From Sipunculus nudus (taxonomy: Eukaryota > Annelida > Sipuncula > Golfingiida > Sipunculidae), in assembly GCA_026874595.1 (NCBI GenBank), contig CM049318.1, forward strand, positions 8,162,741-8,226,740: 64,000 nucleotides of DNA, in the 5' to 3' direction. Numbering within the stretch: the first letter of the stretch is position 1; each line of letters opens with the position of its first letter. The notes below the pieces were generated by a model, which saw nothing but the letters and a program-made list of their open reading frames with translations, had not been told where the DNA came from and ran no database searches. The translations under genes were made by a program, and so were the position numbers. This document shows, in pieces, positions 36,139 through 47,644 of the stretch.

Positions 36139-37060
36139 AATTTCGATGGATCTGGTTGGGCCGATCCATCCAGCGTCTGAGAGAGGTCACAGGTATATTC
36201 TGACCGTTATGGATTATGCCACTAGATATCCGGAGGCTGTTGCTTTAAAGAACATAGATACAGTCTCTGTGGCTGATGCGCTAGTTGATATTTATGCGCG
36301 GTTAGGAGTGCCGTCAGAGGTACTTACTGACATGGGAACACAATTTACGTCAGACCTCATGCGAGAAGTTAGCCGTGTTTTGTCTGTAAGACAGCTCACC
36401 ACTACTCCTTACCATCCTATGTGCAACGGAATGGTGGAGAGATTCAATGGAACGTTAAAGTTAATGTTGAAACGGATGTGCGAGGAAAGACCGCGAGATT
36501 GGGATCGGTACCTCAGTGCCGTGCTTTTTGCGTACCGAGAAGCGCCACATGAGAGCACAGGGTTCTCACCCTTTGAGTTGCTCTATGGTAGGATCGTTAG
36601 AGGACCGATGCGGATTCTAAGGGATCTGTGGACCAAGCGAGATACTAGCGTCGAGACTAAAACCACGTACCAATACGTCCTGGACCTACAAGACAAACTA
36701 AGCGACACATGCGCGTTAGCTAGAGAGGCGTTGAACAAATCAGCGAACAGACACAGACTGTTATATGATAGAGGTAAATGCACGCGCAGGTTTGAGGCCG
36801 GAGACGAAGTATTGTTGTTACTCCCGACGGAGCGGAACAAATTAATGGTACAGTGGAAAGGCCCCTATACTATTGTAAACATGGTTGGGGACTTAGACTA
36901 TCGGATTAAGATTGGCGATAAGGTTAAAACCTTCCACGTGAATATGCTGAAACGGTACCATGCTAGAAACGAGCCCCAGCATATTCTGGCAGCGGTAGCC
37001 AAGGGCGCACCTGATTCTATACATGATCCTGACGGTGTAGACGGGGAAACAGAGCACTGA
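36119..37060 (+). pseudogene. integrase core and GPY/F domain of element 2, frame +1
   Basis: Continues integrase in another frame with no proper start. The core is EPWRRISMDLVGPI with the first Asp, EVLTDMGTQFTSDLM with the second, and YHPMCNGMVERFNGTLK with the catalytic Glu. The C-terminal part has FEAGDEVLLLLP and WKGPYTIVNMVGDLDYRI, a GPY/F module, then FHVNMLKRYH. All catalytic residues are kept. One extra base near 36120-36125 separates it from the HHCC finger, either a recent mutation or, less likely, a programmed shift. Confidence 0.92.
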
Positions 37061-37065
37061 TAGAC

Positions 37066-37328
37066 CTAAGACAAAGAAGGCTTTGCGAGCATTCCTAGGT
37101 CTTACAGGGTACTATCGAAAATTCGTGCCAAACTATGCGGAAATAGCGGTGCCCTTGACTGATCTAACGCGTAAAGGTCAACCTAACAAACTAGACTGGA
37201 AACCCGTACACGAGAACGCGTACTGTTCTCTAAAGGCTAAACTGTCAGACCCTCCCATACTGAAGCTACCTGATTTCAGTAAACGATTTTATTTGAAATG
37301 TGATGCATCTGATGTGGGCATGTACTAA
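37066..37328 (+). pseudogene. RT thumb / RNase H fragment of element 2
   Basis: Directly after integrase, in yet another frame, comes KKALRAFLGLTGYYRKFVPN, then PILKLPDFSKRFYLKCDASD, ending at a TAA. This is the RT thumb/connection and the first catalytic Asp segment of RNase H. The RT fingers and palm upstream, and the rest of RNase H downstream, are missing. Its place after integrase suggests an ancestral PR-IN-RT-RH order with an internal deletion, not the usual PR-RT-RH-IN. Confidence 0.9.
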
Positions 37329-37437
37329 TGACAACTTGTTACATGACTTTTATGTATTGCTATATGTAAATATGTTTAGCTGGACCCTGTGAGATAGAAC
37401 GATACGATGTATCGAGAAAATACCGTGTATTTTCTTT

Positions 37438-37452
37438 AAAAGGAGGGGGTGA
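37438..37452 (+). other. Polypurine tract of element 2
   Basis: AAAAGGAGGGGGTGA sits directly before the 3' LTR start TGTCACC, as the plus-strand primer should. Confidence 0.85.
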
Positions 37453-38593
37453 TGTCACCAGACAATAGGTGACAATATGTACGGTGTTTTGTATCATAGT
37501 TTAACGAAGTCTGTTCTCTATTGATATTGACTTGAAGCGTCATCCTAAAGCGATGACAGGTCTTGATTGTATATATATATATTGTGTATTCTTGTATGGA
37601 ATCCCATCGGCTATCAGCTGATTTATCCGTGTCACGCATCGTGTGTAATTATTACATTTGGTATGTGGGTCGCCATGGTGACGCTAACAGTCAAACTAGG
37701 TCACATATATCCTTATATGGGACACTTGAGAAATAAGCCAATCAGAGAACCGGATCGCCGTATTGTGACGACGATTGTGACGTCAGAGTTCAGGGAGAGA
37801 CGCTGGAAGCTGCCTTCAGTTGGGTCTTGAAGCTTGAGGTGGCAGCACGCACGCACGGGAATAGGAACATTGAAACGCCAGGAACGGCATAGAAGCAAGC
37901 TTCTACATGAGGCAAGGACCCAGCTCATGAGAACTCAGCCGTGCTGCCGACAGAGCTTCGTATTGGCGATAAAGTGAGAGAGCGCGCTCGTCACCTGCCG
38001 GCCTAGTTCAGCTTGACCTAGAAACATAACCGCCGTAAGCCGTGAAACCATTGCTACACGAGCAAGGTCAAGGACTCTAAGCTCTACGTAAACAAAGAGC
38101 GCTATTGCATTCATGTGATCGTAAACCTACCCGGGTCGCTGACAAGCAAGATCAGTTGAAGATCGCTAAACTCAGAAAGACTATATGCTGCTAACCATAC
38201 GCTAGATTCTACACAAAACAGTAACCAGAGATCTCTGAAGGAACTGGACTTTATTGTTTTATACAAACCATGGACTCAGTAAAATATCCTGTAATTTTAA
38301 TGTGAAGAACTGTCGTATTGACACATCAACGCACACACTCACATTGGTGTCTCTGTAAGTATTGTCTTGAATTATATTTGTGAATTTACCCTGATGTCTC
38401 ATAGTTTCTATTGATCTAGGTGTATGATTGTCTGGTATTTTAATACACGTCCTTAAAAGAACCTGGAAATGTCACCTGTAATGGCCGGGATCTAATTTCT
38501 TGATGAGTGAAATCAAGTGGCGAGCGTAAACCCATCGTATGGTTTTATAGGATATATCCGTTGTAAAGTTTTCACGTTAAGTTAGGGGTGACA
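37453..38593 (+). repeat. 3' LTR of element 2
   Basis: 1141 bp, TGTCACC...GGGTGACA, practically identical to the 5' LTR. Followed by ACCCC, the right target duplication (38594-38598). Confidence 0.96.
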
Positions 38594-38616
38594 ACCCCCC
38601 TGTATTGATGCCCCTG

Positions 38617-39741
38617 GGTACATGTGTCTATTAAGGTTTCGGAGCAAATTAGATTACGAATACCGACATCTGAGTTCTTTATCTTCCGTAATATCAGAAT
38701 TCTTGTTACCCTTTGTTCGTTTCCTTACTTCTATATGTTGACAACGATGCTAACATTTCTGTCAAATAAAAGTAACGTTAATTACGAAATAAGCTGCTGC
38801 ATATCGTGGGCTGGAAAAAGCGGGATGGATGAACAACCAAGATGGCGGAGGTCTAGTCAGCATTGAAACCAAGGAAGAAAGCAGACACTTCCATTGGATG
38901 TTAACTCAGGACAATACAAAAGATTTTTGTATATCTCAGAACCTATAAGTAACAAAGAAAATGAGATTAACTATAGGATGACATAATTTAACGTTGTCAA
39001 GTTCCATTACTTCTTCATATTTCGAACTTCAAGCTATTATACTGTTCGATTACTCATTTGTAAAATGCACAGAGGAAAACAACTTTAGATACAATCATAT
39101 TTTCTTGAGCAGTATGGGTGTCATGGCAAATGTTATTATATAAAGACTGCTTTAAAATCTACCTAATTATTTTGGCTCACTCCTATTTCTTCGTGTTAGT
39201 AAAGCCATAAGCGGAACTGAAATAATATAAAATGCCTACAAGAGTTATTAATTGAAACACATTAAATTCAGTTACAGGGTTAGATGTATCACAGTTAAAG
39301 TACTGCAATATAACATCAGGATATGGCACTTTTAATGGGAATCGCGCTAAATATGGTGGTGGAGAACTACCGGACAAAAAATGAACTTTATAAACTTTTG
39401 ACCATATAAGGACCAGATTTTGGATCCTTTTGACGGGGTCTGCATGCAAAAATTATCAGGCAAGAGGAGGTATCTGGTATCCCACGTGGAGAGGAAGAAG
39501 CCGGCAGTGTGTGAAAGTAAAACGAAATACCAGTGACCCATACCTGTGACAGTAAGAAATTCTATCAGCTTAGATTGATGCCATTAGCATTTTTGTGTTT
39601 CAAGTAGTTGTGAAGTACTTGTCAAATGAATTTCTTCAAATTTCAAAAGAAATGTTTTAATGATGCATGCTCTTTCAGTTATTGCACTAAATATAAAAAT
39701 ATGTTTGCTTGGATCCTATTGTGACACATGATATACAACCG

Positions 39742-39784
<43 letters not shown>

Positions 39785-40280
39785 ACGCTGAAGAAAAACA
39801 ACCTTGTAAATTCATTACAGTCTGTTTCACGGGATGCGACCCGATCATCGAGTGAATGTGGATAGAATGAAACTAAAGGCGTGGTTTGAAAAGCCGAGAC
39901 TTTACAATGTTGGTGATGTTTTAATGTTTATATATAATACAAAGATACTTTACTATATTAACAATAAAAACATTATAAACATTAAAACAACAACAAACCC
40001 CTTTGCCCTGTTATATTCCAGTATCGCACGTGTACCCCAACCAATCCTATAATGCCCCCTAGGACAATAGGACCAGTGTCAGTCTTTCACATGCCACCCC
40101 CCCCCCCCCCCCCCGGATCGCACAAAGCATAAGTTCGTAATCTCGTAAAGTCCCGGCTTCTGGCTTATAAAAGCTCCAAGTGATTATCGTTAGTTTATAA
40201 AGGTCGCATTGGGTCCCCTTAACATCTACCCTTACCACGAGAACCAACAAGTTAGGCTCAATTAGGATTCCCTAATCATA
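38617..40280. other. Non-coding stretch with AT microsatellite and C-run
   Basis: No exon with splice-site support. An (AT)n tract lies at 39745-39781 and an 18-base C run at 40097-40114. Nothing else recognised. Confidence 0.4.
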
Positions 40281-41622
40281 TACTGTAGATTCAGATAATA
40301 TCGTGGGCTTAAAATTTCGTGGTTTTTGTACAAAACGCATATCGTGGGGTATTTGAATTCGTGGAAAGATAAAGAAAACTTTAGGAAATTATGTTTATTA
40401 ATACCTCAATGTGCGCAAGGACGACGAGCCCGATGTACACAGGTGTTTCGGCTTTGATGCTTATCACACGGTGCGCCTGTACTGCGGTCAATCGGGTATG
40501 AACAAACATGCTCCGCCCGACCCGAGCCTAACAAAGAATTAATCAGCCGTGACCGACACGTGCCGGGCGATACATCGGCTGTTAGTTGTAACACCCGATA
40601 CATGGGCTATCAGTTATAACACTCGATCACACCACGTTCACAGAAAACGTAAACCATCACTTGACCGGAGAAAAATGAAACGGGACCGTACACATGAATG
40701 TTTTTAACTTTTTTTTTAAATCTAGGCGGTAGTCACATGTGGCACCTGTAAATCCCTGACGGGGCGGTGAGACGAGACACGGTTCGTTCGTCATTCATTA
40801 TGTCAGCTACATTTGGAGATTATAAAGGAATAATTTGCCTAATAGTATTCTGTAGCGCTTACTTACGCTAACATATATTTACAACTATCGGCAATATTAC
40901 GCGGAAGAAGTACCGCTTGCATGTATTATTAATGGCTCACTGTTATGCACGCAACTGTTGTCGCAATATTCGGAATAAGTGCTCTTTCGCGTCCCGCGGT
41001 AATCGCGGTAATGCAAATGAGTTTACACGGCCAATAGGTGGCGTAAGTCTCGGTTAATCTCTATTGAAAGAAGGTTGAAAAGGCCGGTTCCGAAAAAGCC
41101 GTGCCTCGGTAGCTGCGGTTACGAACACTGGAACTTGTGTACCGTTTTTGGCGTGTCAGAACTACCGCTTTGCGCGACAGAAATTTGGTATTGTTCTTGA
41201 ATTTTTTCACTCGAAATGTTGATAAGAGGAAATGTGGGAAAACGTTTTATACTTTGATATTGTTTTATTGTAAAGATATCAGGGGGCCGTGTTTGTACGA
41301 TATTAGGGGAAATAATTTAATTGACAAAAGGATATTTATAAATCCCGTATTTTTATAGTAATTTACGAAAAGCAATTCAGTGCATTTAATAAATGTATCA
41401 AAATAATCATAAAATAGTGATAAACAATTTTTGTATCTTTATTGAAAATTCAGCCAGCGGTAACAAATATATATATTAAGTCGACCACCAGCTGCCGTTA
41501 AGAAACGTATATCCTCTGACCGTGTGATTTTTTGATCGTTGGAATCATTAATTCGTGGATTCATCTTGATCCACGAAAACCACGAAAATAAAATCCCAAC
41601 TAATATTTCTGAATCTACAGTA
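40281..41622. mobile_element. Non-autonomous DNA transposon with terminal inverted repeats
   Basis: The left end, CTGTAGATTCAGATAATAT then CGTGGGCTT and TTTCGTGG, is mirrored at the right end (41575-41620: CCACGAAAA, TAATATTTCTGAATCTACAG). Inverted repeats extend over about 40 bases. TA flanks both ends, as expected for a TA-targeting family such as Tc1/mariner. The inside (1.3 kb) has no transposase-like ORF. Confidence 0.7.
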
Positions 41623-42148
41623 TATATATAATGCGTAGAACAATCCAGACTAGCGTAGAGATAGAACAGAAAAGCCGTATTTCCAGCATTTACGAATAAG
41701 TTTTTGCGGTAAGTAAAATATCATTAAGATGGTACCGACATGGTGTCAGGTTGAGCAGCTTTGATTTGTGATAGGTTCAACATGTGTCGCATATGTACGA
41801 CATGTGAAGCCTCGAGTTGTCTTCCTTACTGAAATAATGTTTATATAAATAATTGTTAATTCTGCATGCATCGGGTAGGGCCGCAATATGAAATATTCGT
41901 AACTAAATAACACATTTTTTTCAAAATGAAACGTAGCAAAAGAAGCTCTCAGTGAACTGAAATGGAAACCTTTCCACCAATCAGATAACCTTGCTTTATT
42001 CGCGTATCCTGAGAAAGCCATTAGGCTGCAGGTTCAATCTTCACCGGAAGGAAAAGAATTGTGTATGATAGAGCTTCAACTTAACAAAAAAACTTTTAAA
42101 TGATTATGATTCATCTCCTGGCTTAATCATCCTTCTCAGACAAGAATC

Positions 42149-42212
<64 letters not shown>

Positions 42213-42883
42213 TGCCATTCTCGCTCTTATTCTCTCTCGCATATGCCCACATGGGTTGCTGACATGATATACATCAGTTTTAAAGCAATTAATTCCTTGG
42301 GTATATATAACAAAAATAATAGTTAGCCTAACTAAACGGTGGTTTCTTTTATTAAATATAATTGTATCTTGAATTACGACAACCATATGTCTATCTGAGA
42401 GCTACTACCAGAGAAATATTACTACAGGAAACCAACACTTCCCCAAATTTCTGATGCACAGGTCTACGTTGGTCTACATCTATACAATATTACACAATCG
42501 TGTCTTTGATCTTTGGTATTTAACCGGGATTACCGCATCAATAGACCAAACGCAGTCACTTATTGATACAAGGAACAATAAAGCACTCTGAAGTAAAAAA
42601 TCATTGTATATTTAAGCGACATTGTCACTTGTTACTGCAATTCTACAAGCATATAATATATTGGAGTGCATCGTGGGTGGACCAATCGGGTAAGAATAGG
42701 AGAGAGTCGTGGATTTATTAATCTGAATATATTACTGTATTATTCAAGCAGTCCAGCAGGTTTTGTCACGTCGAACATGACATGCATCCCTACATATGTA
42801 GATGTTCGAATACATGTTTCCGGGCCTCTTTTCGATCCGTCATAGGCATCGTGTAGTCATCAGGTCAGTTATTTTTACAATGG

Positions 42884-42921
<38 letters not shown>

Positions 42922-43983
42922 TATATATCATTATAATTTCCCCTGTATCATATAATTACTATTTAAAGGGACCTTTATTATTTTATCTGTAAATAAAACG
43001 CGTTATGTCGAGAAAATGCAGGATAAAAAAAGACGTTGAAAATTCCACTGGAATTAAACCAGTTTACCAAATCAAATTTTCTGCAGGGATCCTGGCTTCT
43101 TTATTGAATCTTTCACAAACCGTTCATTAAGGATAAGTATGTTTGATTAAAATTTTGATAATGCTAACATCTCAAGTGTCCGCCAAAATCAAGGTCGTAT
43201 TTAATCATCTGGTTAAACTTTCTGACATCCCGGTTAAACTCGGTTCTCAATCCATTCATTAAAGATACAGAAAAATGTATGTTGATTAAACCATACCCTT
43301 TATATACTGTCAACTAAAAGTGCCCTCTTTAATCAATGTCGTATTTATCATCCAGTTAATCTTTGTGACACAAATTCATTCAAAGCAACATTAAGAATAA
43401 CCAAAAGAGAAAAAAGAGCATGCATGAATGAACTACCACTAAACACTACAAGATACTAGTAACCACCTATCACTGTAATTATACCACAGACACTTGACAC
43501 AATGTATTACCAGGTGAGAGATATAACAAAAATCACTGGGCCATTCCCCATGTCGGCTATCTAACTAACCTTAGCACAAAAAAACAAGGTTCCCTTACTT
43601 TTACTGCCCATCAACCTAAATTATGCTATGATCATCTCTAACTAAAGATTAAAAAAAATTCAATTTAAAAGTTTTTTAGGCCTTATGTGGAGGTGATTTT
43701 AATACACTCATCTGGTGAATACATTGCGTCAAGTGCCTGTGAATGATACGGATTTTAATATATGCAGCAGTGTTCTACCCTTTGTACTTATACACATTAA
43801 GTCAAAGATATATGCAGTATATTGCTACTGCTCCCATAAAGGTAACGATATAAGATTTGTTCTACATATTCTGCTCTTCTCATCCACTCCTTTGCTGGAT
43901 TTTTACATATTGTATTTGTTATAACTGTTCCAATAAAACTAGAAAGACAAAGACATGCGGGATACTGCTACCTTTTCCTCTAG
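41623..43983. other. Non-coding stretch with two AT microsatellites
   Basis: (AT)n tracts at 42150-42209 and 42887-42928. Open frames here are low-complexity or unsupported. No gene recognised. Confidence 0.4.
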
Positions 43984-44134
43984 GAAAACGCAGGAGTGAT
44001 CGTCACCACCACTGCAAGAACCACAGCGACATGGGCCACAACTGGGGCCCTGATAAACACCGGAATACCACCTGATTTATCACCCAGCGTGGTGTTACCC
44101 TCGATAGCTGTGAAAAGGACAAAGGCACTCAGAG
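43984..44134 (+). CDS. Possible isolated exon, Thr-rich
   Basis: A good acceptor (CTACCTTTTCCTCTAG) opens a stop-free 151-nt segment reading AGVIVTTTARTTATWATTGA, then VVLPSIAVKRTKALR, closed by a GTAGCA donor. It lies on the strand opposite to the LRP exons. It has no recognised domain and no partner exon in view, so it may be chance. Confidence 0.2.
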
Positions 44135-44347
44135 GTAGCAAGTTCTATTTAAGCACATTTGATCTTAATATATATTCTTGAACAACCATCTGTTTCTGAA
44201 AAACAAAATACTGTCCTTTGTACTATTAAGAATAACTAGAATATCACGAAAATTAATCCTAATCCAATAAACACAAATATTAATACAATCGGACAGAATA
44301 CAATGGCCATGAAGGAATAAAGTGTTGAATTAAAATTGCAAACCTAC

Positions 44348-44479
44348 TCTTTAAATTTTTGCAAGTTTTCCCATCTCTCTTTAAGCCAACCTTGTCGGGG
44401 CATGCGCACTGGTAACCATTAGGTGTGGGCAGGCAGAAGTCGCTACACCCACCGTGACCATTGGAACACGCGCTTGTTT
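44348..44479 (-). CDS. EGF-like exon between the two LRP copies
   Basis: Reads TSACSNGHGGCSDFCLPTPN, then GYQCACP and DGKTCKN: six cysteines in the LRP-type EGF pattern. Acceptor TGTAG at 44480. Donor GTAGGT (44347) leaves 1 base, giving the same phases (2 in, 1 out) and nearly the same length as the EGF exon at 13157-13282. Phase permits splicing directly to the propeller exon at 21589. An alternative donor 4 bases further (GTTTGC) would not fit. Confidence 0.82.
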
Positions 44480-46119
44480 CTACATTAAACATTTAGTATA
44501 TTTATTATTTGATATTATTCTACCCTGTCCCATGAATATCTTTTTAATAAAACAAAAGGTTTCTAATAAACACTTCACATCACACCCAAGATAAATCACT
44601 GTAGCCTTAGACATCAAAGTGGATAAGGCAAACTCTGCATATTTCGAAGTCAAATATATTCCCGGCACCTGTAATAATGTTTCTACCTGTTCTGGTACCA
44701 CGTGTACAGCACATGTTGGAAGAGGTTAACGCTTGTGTAGATCATCAAATGCATACAAATTAAATAATAAATGCTGTTTCCGTTTTCTCTTTACTTAAAG
44801 ATTTTAAGGATTAATTTTTATCTGCCCTTTACTTGTGTACTCAACGACTGAAAAGTTGATGTGGAATTTCCTTCATCTGGATCTTAACTGAACAGTGTAC
44901 ATTTATTTGTGAATTTTGTTAATGTTGCGATTAATTAAAATACCGACATTATACATTGATTATCCGAGGCAAGAAGGGAACTGGCAATTTTTCCTGAATG
45001 CCCTGTGCTTTTGGGGTTTCCGCAGAGACGTATCTTGATGTTGAAAAAAAAAGGTCGAGGGGTGTCCACAATTGCTAGCAATTTGCGAGACAGATCTGGT
45101 CCCCGCAGGGCGACAAGGAGAAAGCGGGTCTTGCTTTTAAAATTGCAATTTGCTAGCAATTTGTGATTTTCATGGAGACAAAATATTTTGGTAAGGTAGA
45201 TGGAAACTTTCAGTCACACAGGTTTCCATTAATTAAAAAGCTCTTATGATTGTTGTTCTAATAAGGGCATTGTACTTGGTAGGGAAAAATTTTTTACTCT
45301 CCTGCATTATTGAGATATATTACTGTGCCTTTAGGCATCTTTCGTCTACACAAACATGTGACACGCTATGGAGGCAGCAACTCAATGCATTCTTTGCGAG
45401 CACATCAAATTATAAATAATAAAACATCAGCGTAATTTTGCTTATTACCACATCTGACACCAGGAGGCGGAATTGTATGTAGCAACAAAATAGATCGTAT
45501 ACCTCTTTGATATCCTAGTGTAATATGATATACATTATATTTTAAAGGTGATGTACGAACCCTGAGCCTGTGACGACCTACATATTTTGAAGTCGTTTGG
45601 TCTTGGGAAGACTGCCGGTGAAATATACTGTGCATTAGTGCCATCTGCTTTCATGCCTCTTATCTTTCTAAAAATAGACGTCTTATGAACAGATCATTAC
45701 ATAAAAATAGTAAAAAAAGCAGTAAAACATCTGGTTTTACCGGATGTGCATTTGTTCATTTAAAGTGTTTATTTAATTATGAAGTACAATTCCTAGTCTA
45801 TAGTTTGACTTGTCTAAACCAAAATTGTAGTTTAAATAGTTTGAGATAGAAATGTTAAAATACAAACGGAACGAAAAACTGGATAAAGTGACACAAAACT
45901 GAGTGTTTTGGGTTAGTCACCAACAAGACAGTGTATTGGCAGCACGCATAACGTTAAAAAACAAGAAATTCTGATCCAGTTAAAATGACCTCTGGTGTAC
46001 GTTTTTAGTTTATAAGCATTGTGATGATGAAAGTATTGCGATGCGTGAAAGGTAAAGATCTGACTCATACACACTGTATATAAACAAAATAAATGCAGTG
46101 ATCAGAAGGTTTAACAAAC
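44480..46119. other. Intron or flank of copy 2
   Basis: From about 45545 it matches the flank of element 1 in copy 1 (8745 onward). The propeller blade expected between 46120 and the EGF exon is not recognisable here; phases also do not join directly. Confidence 0.5.
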
Positions 46120-46276
46120 CTGTTATACCAGTCCGTCAGATACAGGAAACCCATGTCGTACTCAATACCAAAGAAATGGGCCCCTGGATCACTGAAGATT
46201 ACTCTCCGATTTGTCCCATCCAGATTTATCCGTTCAATTCTGTCATTGTAAGCATCGCACCAATAGAGACGTTTGT
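46120..46276 (-). pseudogene. LRP copy 2, counterpart of exon 9347-9503
   Basis: Open within itself: [20 protein letters not shown], then [16 protein letters not shown]. Same 157-nt length and splice sites as copy 1. The exon that should precede it (like 10760-10887) is not found up to 47369. Joining it straight to 47370 shifts the frame and meets a stop within about 12 codons. Called a pseudogene exon for this reason. Confidence 0.8.
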
Positions 46277-47369
46277 CTGGAAGGTGTGTTTAGATGAATA
46301 TAAATAAATCCTCTGGGATAACTTAGATCAAATGTTTGGTATGAATAGATAACACGCTCCAAAAGTTTGTTTTGTTTGTTCGCATATAACATAGAGTATA
46401 AGGCAAATAAATTCTTCAGACTGCATGAATATGCTTTTGCGCTTGAAAATTAAATGTTTCATATACGAATACAGGTCAACGTAGATACACATTTTAAACC
46501 GTATATGTTTACCTAGAAGTCAAAAGCCTTAGGAAGGTGTATAGAGGTTATATTATCTGTATATCCTGGATCAAAACACAGTCGCCTAAATCCTTTTGAA
46601 GAGAAAATGACAAAAAGGAGTAGTTAATGTTCACCCATTTTGTGACAACCGCACCAATATACGAGGGAACTATATACGGCACGACCATGTACTCCTTTGG
46701 AGCACAGCTTGGAACATTTTGTGTTTCCTATTTGAATTCTTGATAAAATGACACTCACAAATAAAGATTCCAGCCCTGTGGTCGTAACTTCCTGGAGGCC
46801 TCTCATATAAAAGGTATTTCGCTATTTTCGAATATTAATTTTATTGCGTGAATTCCATTTTCATGATCTCGCCATACATTTCCCCATACAGGATATTATA
46901 ATAAATAAAATGATTTATTTAATAATCTTTAAATTTTTTCATGAACTATTTAATAATCTTGAGAATTTAATTAGGATCACCGGTAATATTGGACGAGAAA
47001 GTTAAAGTTGCAGGGAACATCAAAAGAGTTTAAATTCTTTTTCATTATGGACAGACAACAGGAAAGATCATAATATTATACATAATATTACGAGATGCCA
47101 ATAAAGTTACAGCATTATTGATTATTGACCCGTGTATATAGCATCTCGCTGAGTAGCGTTTCATTTTTTGCTATAATTTTCAATTCTCGATATCGCGAAT
47201 ATGAAACCCTGTAGAACATAAAGCCAAACAAAGTATTCTGAACATCACACAGAGTTACACTATCAGGCCATGTTACATAAAGTACTGACAACTATTCAAC
47301 CGGCCTGGCCTCGTGAGTTTAAAGTGTAAATACTTGATATCTTTAATGAAACGTTACATTTAATCTCAC

Positions 47370-47538
47370 CCGCTTCCGATATCCAGTTCGATATCCCTAG
47401 GTTTTGAAAGTCCGCTGGAGATAAGAGTCTTTGTCTTAATGCCCCTCAATGGCATGACACCCACCGTCCCGTCAGCAACATTTGTATAATACAAGGTGTC
47501 AGCAGTGGGATCAATGGCTAACCCGTCAGCCGCTATCC
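47370..47538 (-). pseudogene. LRP copy 2, counterpart of exon 12031-12199
   Basis: Reads IAADGLAIDPTADTLYYTN and LSKPRDIELDIG. Same length, phase and splice sites as copy 1, and open. It belongs to a copy broken elsewhere. Confidence 0.82.
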
Positions 47539-47644
47539 CTGCCAGCCATAAATATGTAAGGGAAAAATCATACGCAAATGATACTATAATTGTATATTTT
47601 TACGCTACGGTTCTTGGAAATAAATCTGGGAAGAACAGCAACAA

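Larger units (their letters stand above)
32270..38593 (+). mobile_element. Ty3/gypsy LTR retrotransposon 2 (young, internally deleted, Gmr1-like order)
   Basis: Two LTRs of about 1142 bp differ by roughly three substitutions and one indel, so insertion is recent. Internal order is Gag with CCHC knuckle, protease, integrase, then a stump of RT thumb/RNase H. The RT palm with its catalytic motif is absent. In canonical Ty3 elements integrase comes last; integrase before RT is known from the Gmr1 lineage of Ty3/gypsy. A 1-base frameshift also splits integrase. The copy must have been mobilised in trans or lost its RT in a very recent ancestor. Confidence 0.93.
31997..38616. mobile_element. Possible hAT-like element hosting gypsy element 2
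   Basis: CAGTGGCGTCAATTTA at 31997 is inverted at the far side (reverse complement CAGGGGCATCAATACA at 38601-38616), 12 of 16 matching. The 8 bases outside are CGTAAATG and GGTACATG, 6 of 8 matching, as an old 8-bp target duplication would leave. Removing the gypsy insertion leaves a piece of about 290 bp rich in G and without coding capacity. Inference from short matches. Confidence 0.4.

Noticed and set aside
32384-37830. Identical 87-codon open frames at 32384 and 37567
   Set aside because: Both lie inside the two LTRs of element 2; identity comes from LTR duplication, and the peptide resembles nothing.
42150-42386. Open frame ending in a Tyr-Ile repeat
   Set aside because: It is a translated AT microsatellite.
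8760-45640. Similar minus-strand open frames at 8592-8822 and 45405-45644
   Set aside because: The similarity is from the duplicated flank. Candidate splice sites give stops in the required phase, so no exon is called.
9325-46307. Plus-strand open frames at 9325-9510 and 46098-46307 that resemble each other
   Set aside because: They are the antisense of paralogous LRP exons, whose minus-strand reading has YWTD motifs and splice sites.
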